Of a DNA stretch of 21,454 nucleotides, positions 16,496 through 21,454 are shown in pieces. The position numbers and the translations under genes were made by a program. Source of the stretch: Russula earlei (taxonomy: Eukaryota > Basidiomycota > Agaricomycetes > Russulales > Russulaceae). The stretch spans positions 1-21,454 of the forward strand of contig JAGFNK010000802.1 of NCBI GenBank assembly GCA_025769875.1. Reading direction: 5' to 3'. Numbering within the stretch: position 1 is the stretch's first letter; every line of letters starts with the position of its first letter. Under the pieces are notes generated by a model that saw nothing but the letters and a program-made list of their open reading frames with translations, did no database searches and was not told the origin of the DNA.

Positions 16496-17390
16496 ATGGA
16501 CGACCTCAAAGTCCCTATTGATAAATTAGCCAGTGATGGCAGTTGTTGGGTCACTTACTGTGACCGCATGATGTGGACTTTCCAGTCTTGAGGGCTGACA
16601 GAACATCTTACCAAAGTCAGCATCTTGGCAGCATACACTGCTATTGGCAATGTGGGCCACTTGACACCACAAGCCCAATGGGACATGGACAATGCCACAG
16701 TGAAACAGCTAATAGGGGCATCAATCCCTATAGTGTCTTCACACAAGTCAGAACCAAAATGAATGCTAAAGAAGTGTGGGACACACTCAAGGTGTTATAT
16801 GAAACACATACCCAGACCATTATAGTTGACTTGATGCAGCAGCTACAATCAATGCAATGCAGAGAAGAAGACAATGTTTGGATGCACCTAGAGAAGGTGG
16901 CCAATCTCCAAGAGCAACTCAGATCCATGGGCAAAAGCATATCCAATGCTGAGTATGCTGCAATCTTAATGGGATTGCTCCCATCCTCTTACCAATCTTC
17001 ATGCAACACCATCTCAACTGCTGCCTACATTGGTGGACATGCAGTCACTGCTGACACAATCATCAAACTGATTACTGATGAGATTGATCAACGCACCTTA
17101 GATACCAACCCCAAGGCCCAAGAGGAGGCCTTTACTGCTGATGCCCAAAAGAAGAAAGGAAAGAATGCGATATTGAGTGTTTCAATTGCTATAAAAAGGG
17201 GCATATGAAATCCAATTGTTGGGCAAAAGGAGGCAACAAGGAAGGTCAAGGACTGAGACAGTGTGATGGTGGGTGGAAGAAATCTGACACTGGGCCAAAG
17301 GACATGGCCGCTTCAGCTGAACCAGTCAAAACTGAAGCATGGGCTGTTATCACCGCTGCAGATGAAATAACACCACAGATGTTGCCCCCA
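16496..17390 (+). pseudogene. Ty1/copia Gag (UBN2-like) with zinc knuckle, frameshifted
   Basis: ATG 16496 opens MDDLKVPIDKLASDGSCWV. A TGA at 16592 replaces a residue usually Arg (QS…GLTEHL). Near 16729 one base seems lost, and the Gag core continues in the next frame: VFTQVRTKMNAKEVWDTLK, then LLPSSYQSSCN. A further shift near 17168 leads to the knuckle ECFNCYKKGHMKSNC (CX2CX4HX4C), near 17175–17219. Copia Gag forms the particle. The order is LTR tail, primer site, gag, protease, integrase. Three shifts in all, each equal to a one-base loss, show that the element is dead. Confidence 0.85.
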
Positions 17391-19117
17391 AAGCTGTTGT
17401 TGCCAGCCAGACAACAGAGCTATACAACTCCGGAGCTACCAGTCATATGTCACCTTTCCAGGACAAATTTGTGACTTACCATCAGATTGCCCCACACCCT
17501 ATCATTGCTGCCAATAAGCAAACCTTCTACACCATTGGCAAAGGAGACTTGCAAATCGATGTTCTGAATGGTGTGAAAACAACAAGAGTGCTGTTGTAAA
17601 ACACCCTACATGTGCCAGATATCAGGGTGACTGTCATATCCATCAGCCAAATCTTGAAGGCTGGCTACTCAGTGAAATTTTCAAATGGCTTTTGCAACAT
17701 CAAATAGGGGAGCGATGGATATATTGTGGGGAGGATACCATTGGGTGCAAATGGCTTATTCAAAGTTGAGCACAGTATGGCTGCAACCACATCAGAAATT
17801 TCTGAGAGCCTTCTCATGCTCCACAGGAGACTTGGTCACATTTCCCTGACAACCATCCACACTCTCATCTGTGTCAATGCCATTATGGGTGTTCACTTGG
17901 TGGACAACCCAACCATTCCATTTGTTTGTGACTCATGTGAGCATGCAAAATCCACATGCAAGGTTATCCACAAGGAGCAGCAAGTGCCTCTGGCCCAGGC
18001 ATTTGGAGACAAGGTGCATACTGATCTGTGGGGAGCTTCACTGGTCCAAAGCCTTGGTGGCCAAAAATATTATGTGACCTTTACTGACAACCATACTCGG
18101 TGGACTAACATAGAAGCTTTGTGCAACAAGAGTACAATGTTTGAGGCATACAAGGCATTTGCAGCATGGGCACAAATGCAGTGAGGTGTTTGCATCAAAT
18201 GCCTCAGATCTGACCATGGTGGTGAGTTTCTCAGCAATGAATTCACTGACTTCTTGAGAAGCCAGGGTATGGAGTGGTGTCTCACAACTGCTAACATGCC
18301 TCAACATAATGGTGTAGTGGAGTCGCTCAACTGCCGCCTAGTCGAGCACATATGTGCCATGCTGCATCAAGCCCAGTTGCCCAAGAACATGTGGGGTGAG
18401 GCAATCAGACATGCTGTTTGGCTGAAGAATCGCATGTCCATGCACACCATTGGCAGCATAACCCCATATGAGAGACTATATGGTAAGAAACCTGACTTGA
18501 AAGATGTTCTGGAGTGGGGACAAGTTGTTTGGGTTCACCTCAAGAACCAGCCCAAATTGGATGCCCATGCTATACAAGCACAATGGGTTGGTTATGATAC
18601 TGACAGTATGCATACCCATCACATATATTGGCCAGCACAAAAGAAGATCTCCATCAAGTGCAACGTGAGATTCCCCACAGTCAAAGTGGGGCCTACAATT
18701 CTGATACTCACCACTACACTAAGCATACCGCACGTCATGAAGGCATCACTCAGACCACACTCACCGACACTTACAGCACCATCATCCCCTGCCCCCATTT
18801 CACCAATGTCAACTCCGTTACCGCCATCACCTCTCACACTGATCATGTTGGCACTTCAAACTGACAATGAAGAAGAAGTGGAACAAGATCTTGTGCCAGT
18901 ACACACTCCTGTGGCCATGCTGGTGCCTACAAGGAGGGCACAGAAACCTACACAACCTGTACAATTAACATGCCAATCTGAATGTGTGACAAAACTATTG
19001 TATATTATGTGGCAAATAGCCACAGGAGAGGGTACAGCAGAGGGCACTAATACAGATTATGCTCATTACCTTGTTGCCACAGAGTTTAGGCCCATGATAC
19101 CAACCAAGAATTCTTGA
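17391..19117 (+). pseudogene. Ty1/copia protease and integrase; reverse transcriptase absent
   Basis: Protease reads ELYNSGATSHMSPF: the catalytic Asp is Asn (AAC 17426–17428). Stops TAA 17599 and TAG 17707 follow. Integrase has the HHCC zinc domain (HRRLGH…CDSCEHA) and the DD35E triad: D in HTDLWG (18023–18025), D in RSDHGGEF (18212–18214), E in VVESLN (18320–18322), with 35 residues between the last two. TGA 18182 breaks it. The usual insertion-linked motif WGEAIRHAVWLKNR and the GYDTDS…YWP segment follow. The frame then enters a Ser/Pro/Thr linker and stops at 19115–19117 without reverse transcriptase or RNase H, so it is 3'-truncated. Several residues usually Arg are Cys or His (IKCLRSDH, LNCRLVEHICAM), which fits CpG decay. 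Confidence 0.9.
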
Positions 19118-19142
19118 ACTTTGAACTTGAACTTGAATTTTG
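19114..19142. repeat. TTGAAC microsatellite at the copia breakpoint
   Basis: TTGAAC, with variants, is repeated about four to five times directly where the copia sequence ends. Truncation next to a short repeat could mark a deletion or slippage breakpoint. Confidence 0.55.
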
Positions 19143-19406
19143 GGATTTTCAGGAGTGACTGGTGTGACCAGTGATATGAGTGACATCGCATATATGATAA
19201 ACTAATAGGTTTTTTTTTTAAATATGAGTTTTCATTCGCTTGTGATTTGCATATTTGCATATTGTGATTGCAGCTGTGACTGGGAACTGACTCAGTCCAC
19301 TTGTGTCTGCTGAATGTTGCCAAGGCATACTGTAGGGCCCAGATCCATGCATGCGGAGCAAGAGATTTTTAAAGAGGAAATGGAAAATCTTTTTTTGAAA
19401 AAAACA
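19143..19406. other. AT-rich spacer, nothing recognised
   Basis: There is no gene or RNA signal here. It contains a T9 run near 19208 and an A/T-rich stretch just downstream of the PIF transposase stop, which may be its 3' flank. No PIF terminal repeat could be identified. Confidence 0.35.
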
Positions 19407-20760
19407 CTATTCAATAACACGTTCTGCGTGGTCCCTCTGAATTCTCTGATACTGCTCCCACATGTCATCAGCAATTTTATCTCACCTGATATTTTCCCAC
19501 TCCCTCTCAAGCTGCATCACAGGGCCTGTTCCAAGTTCACCAGCCAGTGCTTCCTCTTCTTGTGCGTCCATCTGGAGGTCAGCCACTTGATCATCAAAGG
19601 TGCCAATCTCCCTAGAGTCATATGTGTGAATAAGATTGTGAAGTGCTGCGAGCGCACATGGGACATGTGCTTGAACTCCCATGTCATACTCGTGGGGTTG
19701 TGAGAGAATCTTGAAACACCGCTTGAGAATTCTGAAAATGCATTCAATGACATTGCAAGCTTGGGCACAATGCAAATTGAACAGCTCCTTGGGTGTGCAT
19801 GGCCTAGGACAAATGTCAGTAAGACAACTTGAAAGTAAGACAACAAAGACTCACCTTGTGCGAGCACGGCCCCATTCAGCTAGATGGTACTGCATGCCTC
19901 AATAAGGGGTGAGAAGTACATCTGACAAGGCAAAACCCATATCACCAAGATAATACTTCCCCCTTGGGACACAAAGATCAGAATGACATGCTGCATGAAA
20001 AAGTGTTGTGTCAGCAGTGGAACCCTCCCAACCAGTCAGCAGGTAGGTGAAGCGGAGGTTGAATGAGCATCCCACGAGGCAGTTCTGCATGAGACCTCCT
20101 TTGTGGTTCCTTGCCGCATCATGCTCTGCAGCAGTGGCAAAACAGTGTACCGTCGATAGCACCCAGCATGTCCTTGAGAAATGAAAAAGAATTTGGGGTT
20201 GCTTTGGATAAAGGGGTGAGGGGGTGAATTGGCATCGGGAAGGCACACAAATGTGTGTGTAGAAGGGAGGGCTCAAGAGAACACCTAGAATTTTTTTTAA
20301 ATACCTAGCTATCCATCAGACAACATCTGAAAGAAACCTGAGAGATACTTACTTTGAAATGGTGCGGGGTGACCGCTGAAAATGCTCTCGACATGTGTTG
20401 ATGGCAGCCCTGTGACAGCTGTATAAAGGAAGATAGCAATTTGTTCTTTGACTTGGACGTGTCATGATGATGAGATACCAAGTTGTTGGAGGATCCGCTG
20501 GAGGATGATAAATACTTTTTTATGCACCCCAAGCTCAGTCTGAATGCACTCTGGATGGCCAGTGAGTAGGTCCTCAACCCACTTAGCCCCAGTGTAGAAG
20601 ATGTGTGATATGGGATAGGAGGACAATAGAGGGGCTCAAGGAGCTCAAGTAATGCTTGGCAGCAAAGTAGGAGAACAGTTGACATATTTAACATGACATA
20701 GAGCTGTTGGTGCCATTGGTGTCGCCATTGTACCCATTGCTGATGAGGGTTATCAGGCAT
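19407..20760 (-). pseudogene. PIF/Harbinger DDE transposase, decayed
   Basis: ATG 20760–20758 opens MPDNPHQQWVQWRHQWHQQ, then a leucine-rich helix and PPIPYHTS; a one-base shift leads to TGAKWVEDLLTGHP and KEQIAIFLYTAVTGL, the helix-turn-helix-like region typical of basidiomycete members. An intron begins at 20352 (GTAAGT). The nuclease part has GAIDGT (Asp 20154–20152), YYLGDMGFAL (Asp 19943–19941) and NVIECIF (Glu 19745–19743), so all three DDE residues remain. A second intron is 19854–19804. The end matches the family (IADDMWEQYQRIQ, TAG 19409–19407). Two more shifts flank the first Asp. Three in-frame stops are all TGA (20464, 19901, 19484), and residues usually Arg are Cys (ACNVIECIF, KRCF). 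It would excise and insert DNA at TWA-type targets but is inactive. Confidence 0.85.
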
Positions 20761-20913
20761 CTTGAGTGAGGGAGGGGACAACAATGGGGACAAAGTGTGC
20801 AACTTTTTGACAGAAATGTTTTTTGGCACATCACATGTAATTTCACAATATGTGAAATATTTATTTGGATACACATACATGACACAACAACACAAATCAT
20901 GCTTATGCTTGCT

Positions 20914-21161
20914 TCACTTTCTCCACCAGATTACATATGTATCCACATGCAAACTCATGTGATGACTCCACAGATATGAGCACAAGGTAGCCATCCACCT
21001 CTCCAATGCGCAATTGGCAAACAGGGATAATGCTGGGACAATATCATCAGTTGGCAACCAACAACCATTTGTGATATCCTTGATATCACTGGCAAGGTGT
21101 TGGACTGCCAGTGTCTGATGTGCATACTCGGGAAGTGCCAAAAATCCAGGTACGGTATCAC
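20914..21161 (-). CDS. Unidentified short ORF
   Basis: One minus-strand frame reads GFLALPEYAHQTLAVQHLA then DIKDITNGCWLPTDDIV and ANCALERWMATL, with protein-like composition. There is no ATG; it could be an internal exon, with an AG just before GTGATACCGTACC near 21162. It lies upstream of the PIF transposase in the same direction and might be a second transposon ORF or a remnant of another gene. No domain is recognised. Confidence 0.25.
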
Positions 21162-21165
21162 CTGT

Positions 21166-21285
21166 GAGGTGCGGGTCGGGTGCGGGTGCGGGTGCGCGGG
21201 TGCGGTGCGGGTGCGTGCGGGTGCGGGTGCGGGTGCGAGTGTGTGGTGTGAGTGCGAGTGCGAGTGGGTGCAGGTGCGATTCAGG
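21166..21285. repeat. GTGCGG-type simple repeat
   Basis: The hexamer GTGCGG and near variants repeat from 21166, cleanest at 21176–21238, then degrade to GTGCGA and GTGAGTGCGAG. It is CpG-rich although its neighbours are CpG-poor. Coding frames crossing it are Arg/Val/Gly or Cys/Gly repeats without meaning. Confidence 0.8.
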
Positions 21286-21454
21286 TGGCAGCAGGCGCAG
21301 AGAGAACCAAGAGAATGGACAGTTGAGTCAAGACATCAACAACTCTGTTCATGACTGCTGTAACACCCATGACAGCAGACACCATGGTGTCACCCCTCTG
21401 TTTTTTTAGCTGAAGATGTTTCGGACATCAGGATATTGTCAATGTGAGGTGATT
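21286..21454. other. Right edge, nothing recognised
   Basis: There is no gene signal. The only structure is a perfect 14-bp palindrome GACACCATGGTGTC at 21378–21391. Confidence 0.35.

Noticed and set aside
1..21454. CRISPR array, rRNA, intact tRNA or a bacterial-type defence cluster
   Set aside because: No regularly spaced repeats with unique spacers and no such genes were seen; introns and element types are fungal.

Overview
The window looks like nuclear DNA of a filamentous basidiomycete (Agaricomycete-like). The main reasons are a laccase gene split by sixteen very short GT–AG introns (47–63 nt) and a set of transposons with the protein style of mushroom-forming fungi: Ty3/gypsy, Ty1/copia, hAT and PIF/Harbinger. 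No bacterial operon, CRISPR array, rRNA or intact tRNA was seen. Names rest on motif recognition by eye; no search was run.

Layout. 1–1440 (minus): gag of a fairly young Ty3-like element A that runs off the left edge, followed by its leader/LTR-like flank to about 2380. 2385–9945 (plus): an old, decayed Ty3-like element B with a candidate 5' LTR, an unidentified ORF zone upstream of gag, then gag, then protease, reverse transcriptase and RNase H; integrase is missing. Its gag is split by a 534-bp solo LTR (6898–7431) with a perfect 5-bp target duplication. 10486–10815: the last part of a hAT transposase and the right end of that element. 11468–14035 (minus): a laccase gene, nearly complete but carrying five one-base homopolymer expansions and a substituted copper ligand. 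14199–14289: a small foldback repeat upstream of it. 15218–16238: an unidentified ORF split by a 632-bp TA-flanked element with 43-bp perfect terminal inverted repeats. 16431–19117 (plus): a Ty1/copia element with a half-tRNA(iMet) primer site, gag, protease and integrase, cut off before reverse transcriptase. 19407–20760 (minus): a decayed PIF/Harbinger DDE transposase. 21166–21285: a GTGCGG-type simple repeat.

The laccase is the only host gene recognised. It would be a secreted multicopper oxidase acting on phenols and lignin-derived compounds. Everything around it is nested or truncated transposon. Base composition splits the same way: the hAT-end/laccase stretch (about 10030–14640) and element A keep many CpG, while element B, the copia element and the PIF transposase are nearly stripped of CpG and carry Arg-to-stop, Arg-to-Cys and Arg-to-His changes expected from C-to-T change at CpG. 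I found no convincing new multi-gene system. The least explained coding material is the ORF zone upstream of gag in element B.
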